This document shows, one piece after another, positions 32,801 to 42,307 of a stretch of 43,796 nt of DNA. Source of the DNA: Fibrobacter sp. (GTDB taxonomy: Bacteria; Fibrobacterota; Fibrobacteria; Fibrobacterales; Fibrobacteraceae). The notes under the pieces are model-generated. The model was not told the DNA's origin. It worked only from the letters and a program-made list of their open reading frames with translations, and made no database searches. Both the position numbers and the translations under genes were made by a program. Position 1 is the first letter of the stretch; each line of letters opens with the position of its first letter. The DNA lies in the NCBI GenBank assembly GCA_024398845.1, contig JAKSIM010000023.1, forward strand, positions 1 to 43,796, given 5' to 3'.

Positions 32801-35788
32801 TTTCAGTTCGCCTTCGATATGTACGTTTGTGTAGTAGCCCGATTCTTGAGTGCCCTTGGCCGTTGTCACATTATAGGCTACTGGTGTGTCGAAAGTCATC
32901 TCAGGTCGTCCGACGGACTGACCTGTGCCGTCCCAAATGGACCTGTTGTCGCTTATGCCTGAAACAGAAACGGGGAAGTAGAATCGTAAATCCAAGTCCT
33001 TGTAGTCCATGGTATCGTTGTTTGTTACAATCACAAGGAACGTATTGCATTGCTTCCAATCGCTGCTGTTGGTACAGCCGTTCTTGTTCAGGGGCTTCAT
33101 GTAAATGTCCATGTCCACCGTGGAGGCGTACTCTTCAGTGGTGAACGAATAGCCCTTGCCATTGTTGTCGTCAGTTGTGGTTCCCGAGGACACCGAGAAG
33201 TAATAAGTTGTGCCCGGTTTTAAATTGGTTAGCTTGGCTTCATGGAACATTACGGCGCCGCCTTCGGCAGCTTGCTCTTCGGTCATTGCCGATGCTGAAT
33301 TTCCGTAATTTACAATACCGTTCATACGGTCGCTGGACCACCAGTAAATTTTAGCGCTTCTATGATCTACTTGGCAAATGGTGACTCCGCTAATGGAGGT
33401 GGCGGCTGGTGTCATGGTGAATTGATACCATTGGCCATGGTTGTCATCGGTCGTCATGTTGCGCTTGGTGTCCATGCCTTCTAAGAAGAAGTAGTAGGTT
33501 TGGCCGGTGACTAAGCCCTCAATTGTGATTGCTCCTCCTTTGGAGGCCTTTGTTTGTTGTACAGATTTGGCGGAACTTGCGTCAGGTGTCGTGTTGTAGA
33601 ATACGGTGGTAAGTGCAACTTCATTGGCGTCCCAGCTGATAATTGCCGAGGTGTCGGTAATGGGTGTGCCTGCGATATTGCTATAAAGAGGTCCTTCGGC
33701 GTCAACGGGAAGTGTTTCTGCTAAACTTTGAGCAGGGAATAAAAATTGTGCAGAGAAGTCGATACAGGTTTCCGTGGAGGTGTACTTGCTCCAGTCTTCA
33801 ATAAGGGGTAAATTAGGCTCGCGCCCACCCATTAATGCTCCTCGAGGACACCTATACTCGTAGGGCATGCTGCCTGCATTGTAGCCATCTGGGTTTGCTG
33901 CACGGTTATGTGGGTGCTGCTCGTTTTTTTCGCCAGCTCCCATAAGGAATGACATATCCCATGGGTTTGCGCCGAGAGCGTAATACATATTGTCTAATGA
34001 AACTTTTAAATATCGCTCATCTTTGGTTAATTCGTACATTAAGAAAACTGAAATAGTAGAACCAAGGTTGTAGCGAATAACGCCCCAGTCAAAGCTAGTC
34101 CAAACCAAGTTGTAAGGCGATATTACATGAAGATTTGTTGGGCCTTGATGAACCGTGCCTTCTATTGCTGGGTTTGTTAGTACTAGGGAGTCTCCGGCGT
34201 TAGTGGCGTTGTCTATGAGTTTTCTGAATGTTGCCATTGTTCGTATTTCAAGAGAATCGCGTTCAGTTTCAGAAAGCCCATAAGTGTCAATGGCTTTTGT
34301 TTTATCGCCCAGAATAAGCTTTTCAAGGCCGAATAAAACATAGGCGTGAATGTTTTGGTAATCGGTTGCCCAGCCACCTGGTGTAAAACCGCTAGGAATG
34401 CCTAAAAATCCAGCTGGGAAATAATCAAGGTTGTATTTGACGTTATTTGTATTGTCAAAAATAGACTTGTTTTTATAAAGGTCATACCGGTAGGTCGTGT
34501 CTTTTGTTGCGTACCAAAGGGCTAATGCAGCTGCTGCGCAATCATCATATTTGACGCCTGTTCCTGTATAAAATCCCGGGAAGGCGGTATTACGGCCTTC
34601 CTTATAGGCGGGCCACATTACATTCTTGTACAAGTCTTTTGCGGCTGTTAAAAGAGAGTCTGAATAGACGGGGTCAAATGGCTCGTAACCGACAGCAACG
34701 TTTGCTAAGGCGGCAATGTACATGCCTACGACATCTGCGCCTGCGGAACTCAATACAGCTCTGTCTGGACCGCCCTGTGCTGGAGCTTGAGCATCTTGAC
34801 GTTCTGGTAAATCCCAATAGTTGTGGTCGTCACCTGCTACGCCAACGGAGTGGTACATGTCCCCTTTGGCGATTAAATTATCGGCTTTGGAAGCTTCATA
34901 GAGTTTTAAAATAAAATCGGTTCCGATTTTAGCTTCATAAAGAATATCGGGAATGCCATCTGTGAAAACTGTATCTGCATAGGAATTCCCATAAATATCT
35001 TCAGCCTTATCTTGGTAGGTAAGGTACACCATAGATAGCACGTAAGCTGAATAGCCTAACGTTTCGGATACCTTAAAGTGGTCGCCGCAGTCATGCCATC
35101 CGCCTGTCAAATCGTGACCTACTTTGGAGCCGTCTTTTAAATGGCAGGCTCCGTGAAAGTGCGATTTTGTGTTACCGCAGCGCTGCGCTCCAAAAAATTG
35201 TAGCGCATATTCTAGAATTGCGTTATAAATGGATGGGTGAATGTTGAATACCGCAGAGGTGTCGTTCCCTACAATTACATAATATTCGCCGATAGTAGTT
35301 AAGTCCGTAAACTCAGCACGGAAAAGCCTTTCTGTACCTGCAACGGTAGTGTCGCTATAAAAATTGAATTCGTAAACACTGGAAATAGAGTTGAATGCAC
35401 CGTTAACCCACATACCGGGTTTAGTGATTTTTGCAGGGGTGTAAACGATTATAGAATCCTGACCATTTGCAACTTTTTTTGCAATGTTTCGGAAAATTTC
35501 GTTCAGTTGTCCGCTATATACTTCTTTTTGGGTGTTTACGTTTACTACTTTGAAGGTCTTGTTTGTTCCAGGATCTGCTACATAGGCGTATTTATAGTCT
35601 TGCGGACGAAAACCGCTTTGGTTTACTCGAATAGAACGTCTGTGGAAAACGTTCATGGAGTCCAAATATCTACGATCGTGAACCTTGTCGGTGCGGTCTA
35701 TATTTGGCAAATCTCTTGCCATTGCCAGGTCTGCAAATAGCAAGCCGAGAATAAATGAGCCAATTAAAATTTTCGTCAGTTTTGTCAT
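29900..35788 (-). CDS. Giant secreted multimodular GH9 cellulase (second of tandem pair)
   Basis: 1962 aa. The signal peptide runs to about A24 (LAMA-R). A CelD-type N-terminal Ig-like domain (RSIRVNQSGFRP, about 50-185) precedes the GH9 catalytic domain (about 186-695) with HDCGDH (D233, D236), HPHNRAANPDG (625-635) and general acid E673 in YTSTETCIDF. Two FN3-like modules (about 700-900) and a large beta-rich module follow. The C-terminal half holds Ig-like modules with acidic Ca-site-like repeats (DMDCNGVPDAF, DLDENGLAEHL). The tail KTKIFGIKRTTAAK is basic. It should cut beta-1,4-glucan at the cell surface. It is paralogous to the neighbour along most of its length, and an attenuator-like hairpin lies between them. 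Confidence 0.95.
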   Translation of the reverse strand: MTKLTKILIGSFILGLLFADLAMARDLPNIDRTDKVHDRRYLDSMNVFHRRSIRVNQSGFRPQDYKYAYVADPGTNKTFKVVNVNTQKEVYSGQLNEIFRNIAKKVANGQDSIIVYTPAKITKPGMWVNGAFNSISSVYEFNFYSDTTVAGTERLFRAEFTDLTTIGEYYVIVGNDTSAVFNIHPSIYNAILEYALQFFGAQRCGNTKSHFHGACHLKDGSKVGHDLTGGWHDCGDHFKVSETLGYSAYVLSMVYLTYQDKAEDIYGNSYADTVFTDGIPDILYEAKIGTDFILKLYEASKADNLIAKGDMYHSVGVAGDDHNYWDLPERQDAQAPAQGGPDRAVLSSAGADVVGMYIAALANVAVGYEPFDPVYSDSLLTAAKDLYKNVMWPAYKEGRNTAFPGFYTGTGVKYDDCAAAALALWYATKDTTYRYDLYKNKSIFDNTNNVKYNLDYFPAGFLGIPSGFTPGGWATDYQNIHAYVLFGLEKLILGDKTKAIDTYGLSETERDSLEIRTMATFRKLIDNATNAGDSLVLTNPAIEGTVHQGPTNLHVISPYNLVWTSFDWGVIRYNLGSTISVFLMYELTKDERYLKVSLDNMYYALGANPWDMSFLMGAGEKNEQHPHNRAANPDGYNAGSMPYEYRCPRGALMGGREPNLPLIEDWSKYTSTETCIDFSAQFLFPAQSLAETLPVDAEGPLYSNIAGTPITDTSAIISWDANEVALTTVFYNTTPDASSAKSVQQTKASKGGAITIEGLVTGQTYYFFLEGMDTKRNMTTDDNHGQWYQFTMTPAATSISGVTICQVDHRSAKIYWWSSDRMNGIVNYGNSASAMTEEQAAEGGAVMFHEAKLTNLKPGTTYYFSVSSGTTTDDNNGKGYSFTTEEYASTVDMDIYMKPLNKNGCTNSSDWKQCNTFLVIVTNNDTMDYKDLDLRFYFPVSVSGISDNRSIWDGTGQSVGRPEMTFDTPVAYNVTTAKGTQESGYYTNVHIEGELKVSGSYFFEFKVNPSFGSLENSWSLRPHTDPDDPEQFPGIDLTKGPKYVEESNSNMYIETINGKKEVAYTRTPYITAYYHGKYIYGYGPDYTPENGPQMNRTVKLSFTSPFVSPRYSIETVDSNTIYAGGSRVSPTGILDDFEMNGNSIVDFVEYPLAGRRDSFEFSFPTVSVYGNNYYEWVSWHNHAANLNGSFDCACDVIRSNVEIDTITTPPEQRHLVFTVDTVQLYTGKMAEVHVQLLDSTFALLDAEPINVLLSTESGLAQFFASPTATTTIDRIDIIHGEAVFYISSDKPTTTTLYAIGNNTAKFNYTPATAPLIIEDLPPWPIIDVARMIDMDCNGVPDAFNILLSNEYVSELKQSFNSIKYVYNGDTLTSSKVISQDGKFLVVAADIKDSAINTTPVGYISLLSNTNEGIKASEDFYQDGIAPVLQSVSVLERLKSATSDKVYLQFSEPIVTPNKTWPIKLFPNDNAITVNDIKLYNDSLNIWEYDIAFDAGGASLITEGMEAQLLSTSGIKDEAGNTIGECTPAKLPVLLKLLPIPMEYASISDLDENGLAEHLDIIFTQEVDQKHIPNQVSIIFGSANPETLWVAGTSLSFDAAKTSASINLEPAFTLGNTNGPYEGDVYGKSLVGAGKVIQHLGTGAAYESNSVLAEDKVGPVFVSAALQSSALTALTLEPSEPIKIADSTRTLFLRERDDVAFNRYNVYKWTFKPTALTFIDTSAQFIMEGDRARFAPHVQSAFTDLNGNQPATDNPWVTIGGEGTPKITFNVDMKEHLVKVNPATATATTNDPSIRMFIYNDQTHAFDLIDSKTGKVVKFGIDTTKTPFNGAVWAFDLSVPRGAAFNEPAAWSTLKFKYDIPIYTNLGTFVNRISGTYDITPEKYLTSKNKVSIFVEWTNTQGVGLRSQEGKAVGTGAYIYKAEIQTQFTPNPSTTEENKTRYNSRDSYDKTKIFGIKRTTAAK

Positions 35789-35800
35789 ACGCTACTCAAC

Positions 35801-35840
35801 CTAAAAATAAAAGTCTCGCCTGTACTCCCGACGAGACTTT
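35801..35840 (-). terminator. Terminator or attenuator between the two GH9 genes
   Basis: AAAGTCTCG (35810-35818), 13-nt loop, CGAGACTTT (35832-35840), with TATTTTT following on the minus strand. With only 63 bp between the genes it may trim or partly stop transcription of the second GH9 gene. Confidence 0.7.
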
Positions 35841-35851
35841 GTTTTAATTAA

Positions 35852-38800
35852 TTATTTCGTTTTGCCTCGTTTGAAACCGAACGTCTTTGTCGTATCGTCC
35901 TTGGTCGAGGTCGATTCTTGACTATGAATGTTGGTTTCTGTGGCCTTGAATTCAAACTTCGCTATGTATGCACCTGTTGCAATCTTTTTCCCGGCCTTGG
36001 AAATCGGAGCGTCGCCATCCTTGGCCATCCATTCCAAGCTCAGGTGGATTTCGCCGTCATCAGAGATGATTTCTCGAACGGTGGCTGCATCGATGTTGAT
36101 TTCCTGGCTGTTAATGAATTGACCGAGGTTGTCAAAGATTTCGGCGCTGAAGGTGACTTTGACATCGTTTATGAAATCGTCTGTTTTGCCTGTTGTGTCA
36201 CGCAGGTTCGCCGCAGGCAATACGAGGTCTATGTTGAAGGTTGGGCCGATATGTTTATAGGTGTTGCTGTCCAGCGTGATGCCGGAGGTTATCGCAGTCC
36301 CGTTGGCGAAGGTCATTAATGTGTTGGTTCCGTTCTTATTGACTGTCAGGCGGAAACTTTCACCTTCGGCAGGAGCGTAGGCACCGTAGTTCGAAACGTT
36401 ACCCGTAGATTTAGCGACGCCATTAAGCATGGTGACGATAAATCTGGTGTTGCCCACGTTGCCGGTGACGTTTCTCCACGGATTTCGACTTGTGGGGAAG
36501 TTGCCGGCGGCATCCTTGTAACGGCTGAGGGTGGTTTCGGGCACCAATCGGATGGAGTCACCGGAATGAACGGCGTCTTCCGCTTCGTCTTCGTAAATGT
36601 AAAGCTGATTTAGCCCGTTTTGCTTTACGGATTTAGAACTACGTAAATAGACTCCTGCGGTGGAGGCGCGCTTGCGTTCAATGTATTCTAGTAAGCTAGA
36701 AGAATCGGCAACGAGCGGTTCCGAGGATGTGACGGTAAGGGTGGTGTAGGTGCCGTTATTGCTGGTCTTGGCAGACATCAAAATCGGCGGGCACTTGTCA
36801 TTGACTACGTAATCGATGTCAAAGAAACCACCTTCAGGACCTAGACGGGGCTTGACTTTACCTGTTCCTCCGTAGGCACCGGCTGTGGCGCCTTGCGGGA
36901 ATCCATTAGCTGTAGTGAACTTGATTGTGATAATCGAAATAGAATCGGTAACGAGCGTAGAGTCTAGCACTTTGCCGTAAGAGGTGCTTGCGGTGTCTGT
37001 ATCGTAAACGTAGCTGTAGTGCGATGACAACTCAAACGTGTGTTCCCAATCCTTGGGGTAGAAACTCTTGACAACGCTTGTGCTGCCCCAATCCACTACG
37101 AAACTATCGAGCATGTCCTTATCGCGGAGTTTTCTCTTGAATTTCATAGAGAGCTCGTCGGCAAAGCCGTCGCCTTCGTAGTCCGTCATTACGGCGAGTT
37201 CTACGGGGACCGGAGCCGGAGTTTCGGCTATGGTGACGCCCTGGGCGCATACTGAGGTTGGGTCGAGTTCGTTGAAGGCTTTGTCCATGATGCCTGCGCC
37301 AATCTTGATTTGGGCCTTGTTACCCACAGGAATGAGAGTGCCTTTGGTGTTGCCCGTAATAATGTACTTCCAACTCTTGCCGTCGTTATCGGTCGAGACC
37401 TTCTTGACGGTTATGGGAGATTGATCGATAGTGCCGATGGACAGTGGCCAGCTATTTTGGGAATTCAAAAGTACAGGTTCAGTGAAGGCTACAATGACCA
37501 CGTCGGTATCGGCCTGGTGTTCAACATTCTCGAGAATGGTGACGCTCAAGAGTGTCGGCGCGATGCCGTCGGTAATCTTGACGGTTTCGCTGGTCGTTAC
37601 GCCTTCGCTAATCAATTCTACAATAGCCGTGCCGCTAGGAGTTGCCGTCGGTGTGAATCCAAGGCTCGTGTCTATAGGCACGATGACTTCATTTTTGCCA
37701 GTGACCGGTTGAGGAACTTTGATGGAAGCGGTATCGCTCATGCCGTCCATAAAGACCTTGATGGTCTCAAAGGCGTAGTTATCGTCAAGAGTATTGCTGA
37801 ATACGACTTGGATGGCGTCTGCTACGTTATCGCAGTCGGTATCGATGGCCAGCGCCTTTTGCGGTGTCGGGTAGGTCGATTCGGCATAGAAGGCGGTAAT
37901 TCTACTGTAGTCTTCTTCGTCATCCGGGTCTTGGTATTCTACGTAAATGGTGTCGCCCGAGAAGAACGAAATCTCGTTGGCTCCGCGGTTCCCCTTTGCT
38001 GTAGGCACTGCGGTAATTGGGCTCTTGCTACGGAAAACACCTTCGTCGTTCATTTTTTCCATCAAAACAGTCAAAGTGTCCTGCTTTTTGGCGTTGATGA
38101 CCTTCACGGTGACTTGACTCTGAGAATTTGCCTTGTCCTTGTCGGTCAGGTGAACGTAGAATTGCTGCTTGGAATCTGGATCCGCTACGCCGTTTGTACC
38201 TACGACGCCACCATTCAAATCCTTGACGGTGAGAATGCCATCGCTCATATTCGGTCGCGTGAATTGTACGTAGTAGTTACGGTTGTCGAATGCGCATCCG
38301 CCGTTTTCGGTACATTGGTCGCATTCCGGATTAGGACCGACAAATACGGTAATGTCAATCTTGTTGCTGCCGACGCCCATGCGAACAGGAATCTTCAGGT
38401 CCCAAAGAGCGGTCGTTGCGTTGTAAGAGGCAATGATGACATCTTCGTGAATAAGGTAAGGTTCCTTGTCAAAGGCTATGTACGTTGCATCAACTTTTTT
38501 GCCGTTGACCCAAATCTTTGTAATGTAACCACCTTCGGTAACATGGGCGTGACCGGTGACATACACGGTTTTGCTTGTTTGGTCAATTTCCACGAAACTC
38601 CCGTTAGAAACATTGAACGGAGGATCGTAAGTGACGTCAACCTGGTAATGAGCCTTTTTGGTGGTCATTTCCTGGTAGCTTGGGCTGTAACCCCAAATGA
38701 ATTCATCCTTGCGGTAAACGGCAATATACGGGTTAACGGGAACTTCGTTATCTAGGTCGCCGTAGTCCTTGTCTTCAACAGGCATGCCGTCATAGTCCAT

Positions 38801-41800
38801 CCCGTCATCTAATCTTGAGTGGGGTCTCCATGACCAGTCCGAACTGTTCTTAGAGAGACGCTTCTTGGCCGGCATGACCAACGGATCGCATCCCTGGCCA
38901 TAGTGGTGGATGCCTTGGGAGAATCGCACGTCAAAACGAAGACGAGAGGACGACTTGATGATTGTAGAACCAAGATTGATGGGTATGTAGTAGTCGTAGG
39001 TGCCCGTAGATGCGTTGTAGGTATCTTCGAGCCTTACAGGAGGAGCACCGCGAAGGTTGTCTCGCAGTTCTCGGTCGTTTTCGCAGGGCTTGTTGAAGCC
39101 TGCCTCGTCGTAAGCTTGGCAGATATCCGAATCGACCATCATGGGGCAGGATCCTTCGGCACCACCGGCAGCAGAGGCCTGAGGTATAACTTCAATTTGA
39201 TCTGGCGTGGCGGTTACATAAAGACGGAGCGTAAGGCTGTCAAACGAACGGGATTCGTTGTTATAGATGTTTACATCTAAGAAGTCTAAGCCGCCATCTG
39301 CAATGTATTGATAGGCTCTCACAGAGAAATCGTACCAGCCCACAGGTGTGGTAAACTTTAAAATATTTCCGTCGTCGTTGACGTTTGTTTGAACGCCGTT
39401 ACTCTCGACCATGTAATAATAGGTGGTCTTTTCCTTGAGCCCGCCAATCTTTACGTAGTGGAAACTTGTCGGGATTCCCGATACATCGGCGTTACGGGCG
39501 CCTGTGTTCCATGCAAATTCGTTTGCGTTCGTATGGGGGACGGTATCCCAGTAGACCTTGGATTCGTATTCGCCATTTGGAGTGTACCACATGATTTCGG
39601 CAGAATCGGCGGTGAGATTGCATATGGTAACGTTTTGAATATCGGCAGCTTCTATGGTGTTCAGCGTAGTGAACGTGAACGGTGTTTGTGTGCTGTCGAC
39701 GAGGAACTTGGTCGTAATGCTATCGGGACTATAGGCGTTGGTTCCGACAACAAAGAAATTATAGGTTGTACCTGCGGTGAGTTGACGCAAGATGATTTCG
39801 TGATAAACTCCGGCCTTGTTGCTGTCGGGAGTGGCAATTTCGGTTAGTTGAGCGATGTTATCGCTTGTTCCATAGTAAATTTGCGCCGTTCCGCGAGTGC
39901 TGAGTTTTACGACGACTAAGGCGCTGTCCATGCTCACGTGGCGAATTTCGACACTTACATTGGGAGGCGTGGTGCGGTCCACTTTTTTGGAGGCGAGCAT
40001 GCCGACACTTACAAGAGTTGCCGCTGCATCAATACAAGTTTCAGAAAGACGGTAGTCTTCCCAACTTTTATTTGAGGGAACCCAGGAGTTTGTGCTTCCT
40101 GGCGCAACACCGCCAAAGAGTGCTCCTGTGGGTGGTTTGTACTTGTAGCCCGCACCCGGAACGTTTTTGCCTTCGGGGTTTGCGGCGCGGTGGTGCGGGT
40201 GGGCGTCATTTTTATCGCCGATGCCCAGAACAAAGGATACGTCCCACGGATTCACGCCAAGCATATAGTTCAATTGCTTAATGCCCAGCTGGTGCATTTC
40301 TAAAGAATGCCAGTCGCGAGTTGTGCCGTGTTGTGGTAGTATAATCGTCTCTAAATCCTTGGTGACATCGGCATAAGCCAACACTTCAAAAATATTGCCA
40401 GTTTGGTAACGATTGTAAATCCAGGTCTGGTCCGTTTGCATTACGTACCAGGTTCCGTCAAGTGTTAAAGGAGTGTTGTTCAGGTTGGGAATAGAAATTT
40501 GGATAGTGGTCGGCCCATTGTAGTTTGATTCAGAGGCAAGGTTTGTTCCTAGAATCAAGGCTACGTTCTCGGCATACCACAGACGTGTTCTGGGGGAGAC
40601 GGCCTTTGTCGTTTCGGTAGAAATGCCGTACTTAAGTGCAGTCTCGTCATCTTTTAACAAGAGCTTGTAAAGGGCGTATAGAGCGAAGGTGTATACGTTT
40701 GCCCAGGATGTGTTTTTCATGGACTTGCGCATACCATCGCGGGTGTATGCCATCCAGCCACCATCAAAGAATCCATTGCCTTCTTGTTCTTGAGTTGTGC
40801 TGAATTCTTTGTTCTGAACAACGTCGTTAAAGTAGGACATATCGCCGGTTTGTTCATACGTCGCGTAGTGGAGGGCTACTGCCGCAAGGGCGAGGTCGTC
40901 GTAGGCTTCGTTGTTGCCGTTGTAGGCTTCGCTATCAAATTTGAAATTCAAATGATTCTTGAAAGCCTTGCCTCCGTCATAGGAGCCCTTCTTGAGCATA
41001 AGGTTCTTGGCAAAGTCGTACATTTTCTTTGCGACCATAAGGCAGCTATCTGCAAAGGGCTTGTCGTATTCTGCATAGAGTTTGCCCAAAATGGCAAGGC
41101 CTGCTGCGGTTTCGCCACCTACGGTTGAGCCGACTTCACCGAGACGAACTGCACGGGATGCCGGACCGCCGCGGTCGGTGGCAGATGGTGTATTGTTTAC
41201 AGGAAGATTGTCCTGGTTTTCGGGACGTCCCCACCAGCCATGGTCGCTGCCAAGGATTCCCACAGAAAGAGCCATATCGTCAATGACTCCATTTGCGCGG
41301 ACAAAGGCACGAAGTACAAAGTCAGCGCCATGCTTTGCTTCGCGGAGCATGTCGGGAATACCATCGGTATTGACTGTTTCGCCTTGGTTATATGCGTAAT
41401 TGTCTTCGTCAGCTTCTGGATTGGTTGCGGCCATGACGGCGGCCACCATGAAGGCGTACATTTGAGTCAGGGATTCTTTAAGATGGTCCCCGCAGTCGTA
41501 ATAGCCACCTTGCAATGTTCCTGCCAAGGCTGCGTTGTAGGAACCTCTTGCTCCGTCGGGCGATGCCGGATTTACCACAATGCCTCCGGCGCCATCTTTC
41601 ATGTGGCTTGCCGGGTGGAACCACGATTCTCCATTACCACTGCGGTTGATGCCGTAGAACTTGAGGGCTGCGGCCTTGACCATGGAGTAAACCCTGTCAC
41701 TAATGATAAAGGTCGAAGAGATATCGTTACCGACCTTGATACGGTAACGGACGTTTTGTTCCAACTGGCCCGAGGGGATGTTTCCCACCATAACGGATCC

Positions 41801-42307
41801 TGATTGGCCGCTAATATCAACTTGGTAGCGTAACTGGTCATTAGTGGCTGCGTTGGTTCCTGCTATAATGGTCCAGTCGGAGGATATCTTGGCTCCTCCG
41901 TCTACAAGATCTCCGGTAACAGCAGGGCTGAGGGATTTGCCGTCAATATCGACCACTTCAAATTTCGATGCGGTGCCAATATAGTAGAACTGGCATTCTG
42001 GGTCGTCAGGGAGGTAGCCTGCCTGATTCACGCGGATAGGACTCATGCGCACGTTGATGGCATCCAAATAAGCCTGGTTCAATGTGTCTGGAATCAGCGC
42101 GTTCGGAGCGTAAGCGAGCGGGGTCCTGTTCTTGGGGACCATGTTGTGTTTTGTTGTCACCGTCGTATCGTAACGGTCAAAGACGGTAGAGTCCCAGGTG
42201 AGCGGGAATACAGGACGAATTAAGTCATAAGGAGTAGGTTGTTCCTGGTCGGCCGCCATAACGGTAATGGCGGAACATAACACAAGTAGGTACTTCTTAA
42301 TAGGCAC
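35852..42307 (-). CDS. Giant secreted multimodular GH9 cellulase (first of tandem pair)
   Basis: 2151 aa starting at GTG (42305-42307), decided by a strong AGGAGG upstream and the signal peptide IKKYLLVLCSAITVMA that follows. A long pro-region (20-88) leads to the N-terminal Ig-like domain (SPIRVNQAGYLP, about 89-200). The GH9 domain (about 205-770) has YDCGDH (D271, D274), HPHHRAANPEG (703-713) and acid E756 in YRLSETCIDA. Then come two FN3-like modules, a CBM3-like beta module with SSDWSWRPHSRLDDG, and Ig-like repeats with acidic loops (DTDCDNVADAI, DYEGDGFADEL). The tail KTFGFKRGKTK is basic, as in its paralogue. It is a cell-surface or secreted cellulase. At about 230 kDa it is far larger than usual GH9 enzymes. 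Confidence 0.95.
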   Translation of the reverse strand: MPIKKYLLVLCSAITVMAADQEQPTPYDLIRPVFPLTWDSTVFDRYDTTVTTKHNMVPKNRTPLAYAPNALIPDTLNQAYLDAINVRMSPIRVNQAGYLPDDPECQFYYIGTASKFEVVDIDGKSLSPAVTGDLVDGGAKISSDWTIIAGTNAATNDQLRYQVDISGQSGSVMVGNIPSGQLEQNVRYRIKVGNDISSTFIISDRVYSMVKAAALKFYGINRSGNGESWFHPASHMKDGAGGIVVNPASPDGARGSYNAALAGTLQGGYYDCGDHLKESLTQMYAFMVAAVMAATNPEADEDNYAYNQGETVNTDGIPDMLREAKHGADFVLRAFVRANGVIDDMALSVGILGSDHGWWGRPENQDNLPVNNTPSATDRGGPASRAVRLGEVGSTVGGETAAGLAILGKLYAEYDKPFADSCLMVAKKMYDFAKNLMLKKGSYDGGKAFKNHLNFKFDSEAYNGNNEAYDDLALAAVALHYATYEQTGDMSYFNDVVQNKEFSTTQEQEGNGFFDGGWMAYTRDGMRKSMKNTSWANVYTFALYALYKLLLKDDETALKYGISTETTKAVSPRTRLWYAENVALILGTNLASESNYNGPTTIQISIPNLNNTPLTLDGTWYVMQTDQTWIYNRYQTGNIFEVLAYADVTKDLETIILPQHGTTRDWHSLEMHQLGIKQLNYMLGVNPWDVSFVLGIGDKNDAHPHHRAANPEGKNVPGAGYKYKPPTGALFGGVAPGSTNSWVPSNKSWEDYRLSETCIDAAATLVSVGMLASKKVDRTTPPNVSVEIRHVSMDSALVVVKLSTRGTAQIYYGTSDNIAQLTEIATPDSNKAGVYHEIILRQLTAGTTYNFFVVGTNAYSPDSITTKFLVDSTQTPFTFTTLNTIEAADIQNVTICNLTADSAEIMWYTPNGEYESKVYWDTVPHTNANEFAWNTGARNADVSGIPTSFHYVKIGGLKEKTTYYYMVESNGVQTNVNDDGNILKFTTPVGWYDFSVRAYQYIADGGLDFLDVNIYNNESRSFDSLTLRLYVTATPDQIEVIPQASAAGGAEGSCPMMVDSDICQAYDEAGFNKPCENDRELRDNLRGAPPVRLEDTYNASTGTYDYYIPINLGSTIIKSSSRLRFDVRFSQGIHHYGQGCDPLVMPAKKRLSKNSSDWSWRPHSRLDDGMDYDGMPVEDKDYGDLDNEVPVNPYIAVYRKDEFIWGYSPSYQEMTTKKAHYQVDVTYDPPFNVSNGSFVEIDQTSKTVYVTGHAHVTEGGYITKIWVNGKKVDATYIAFDKEPYLIHEDVIIASYNATTALWDLKIPVRMGVGSNKIDITVFVGPNPECDQCTENGGCAFDNRNYYVQFTRPNMSDGILTVKDLNGGVVGTNGVADPDSKQQFYVHLTDKDKANSQSQVTVKVINAKKQDTLTVLMEKMNDEGVFRSKSPITAVPTAKGNRGANEISFFSGDTIYVEYQDPDDEEDYSRITAFYAESTYPTPQKALAIDTDCDNVADAIQVVFSNTLDDNYAFETIKVFMDGMSDTASIKVPQPVTGKNEVIVPIDTSLGFTPTATPSGTAIVELISEGVTTSETVKITDGIAPTLLSVTILENVEHQADTDVVIVAFTEPVLLNSQNSWPLSIGTIDQSPITVKKVSTDNDGKSWKYIITGNTKGTLIPVGNKAQIKIGAGIMDKAFNELDPTSVCAQGVTIAETPAPVPVELAVMTDYEGDGFADELSMKFKRKLRDKDMLDSFVVDWGSTSVVKSFYPKDWEHTFELSSHYSYVYDTDTASTSYGKVLDSTLVTDSISIITIKFTTANGFPQGATAGAYGGTGKVKPRLGPEGGFFDIDYVVNDKCPPILMSAKTSNNGTYTTLTVTSSEPLVADSSSLLEYIERKRASTAGVYLRSSKSVKQNGLNQLYIYEDEAEDAVHSGDSIRLVPETTLSRYKDAAGNFPTSRNPWRNVTGNVGNTRFIVTMLNGVAKSTGNVSNYGAYAPAEGESFRLTVNKNGTNTLMTFANGTAITSGITLDSNTYKHIGPTFNIDLVLPAANLRDTTGKTDDFINDVKVTFSAEIFDNLGQFINSQEINIDAATVREIISDDGEIHLSLEWMAKDGDAPISKAGKKIATGAYIAKFEFKATETNIHSQESTSTKDDTTKTFGFKRGKTK

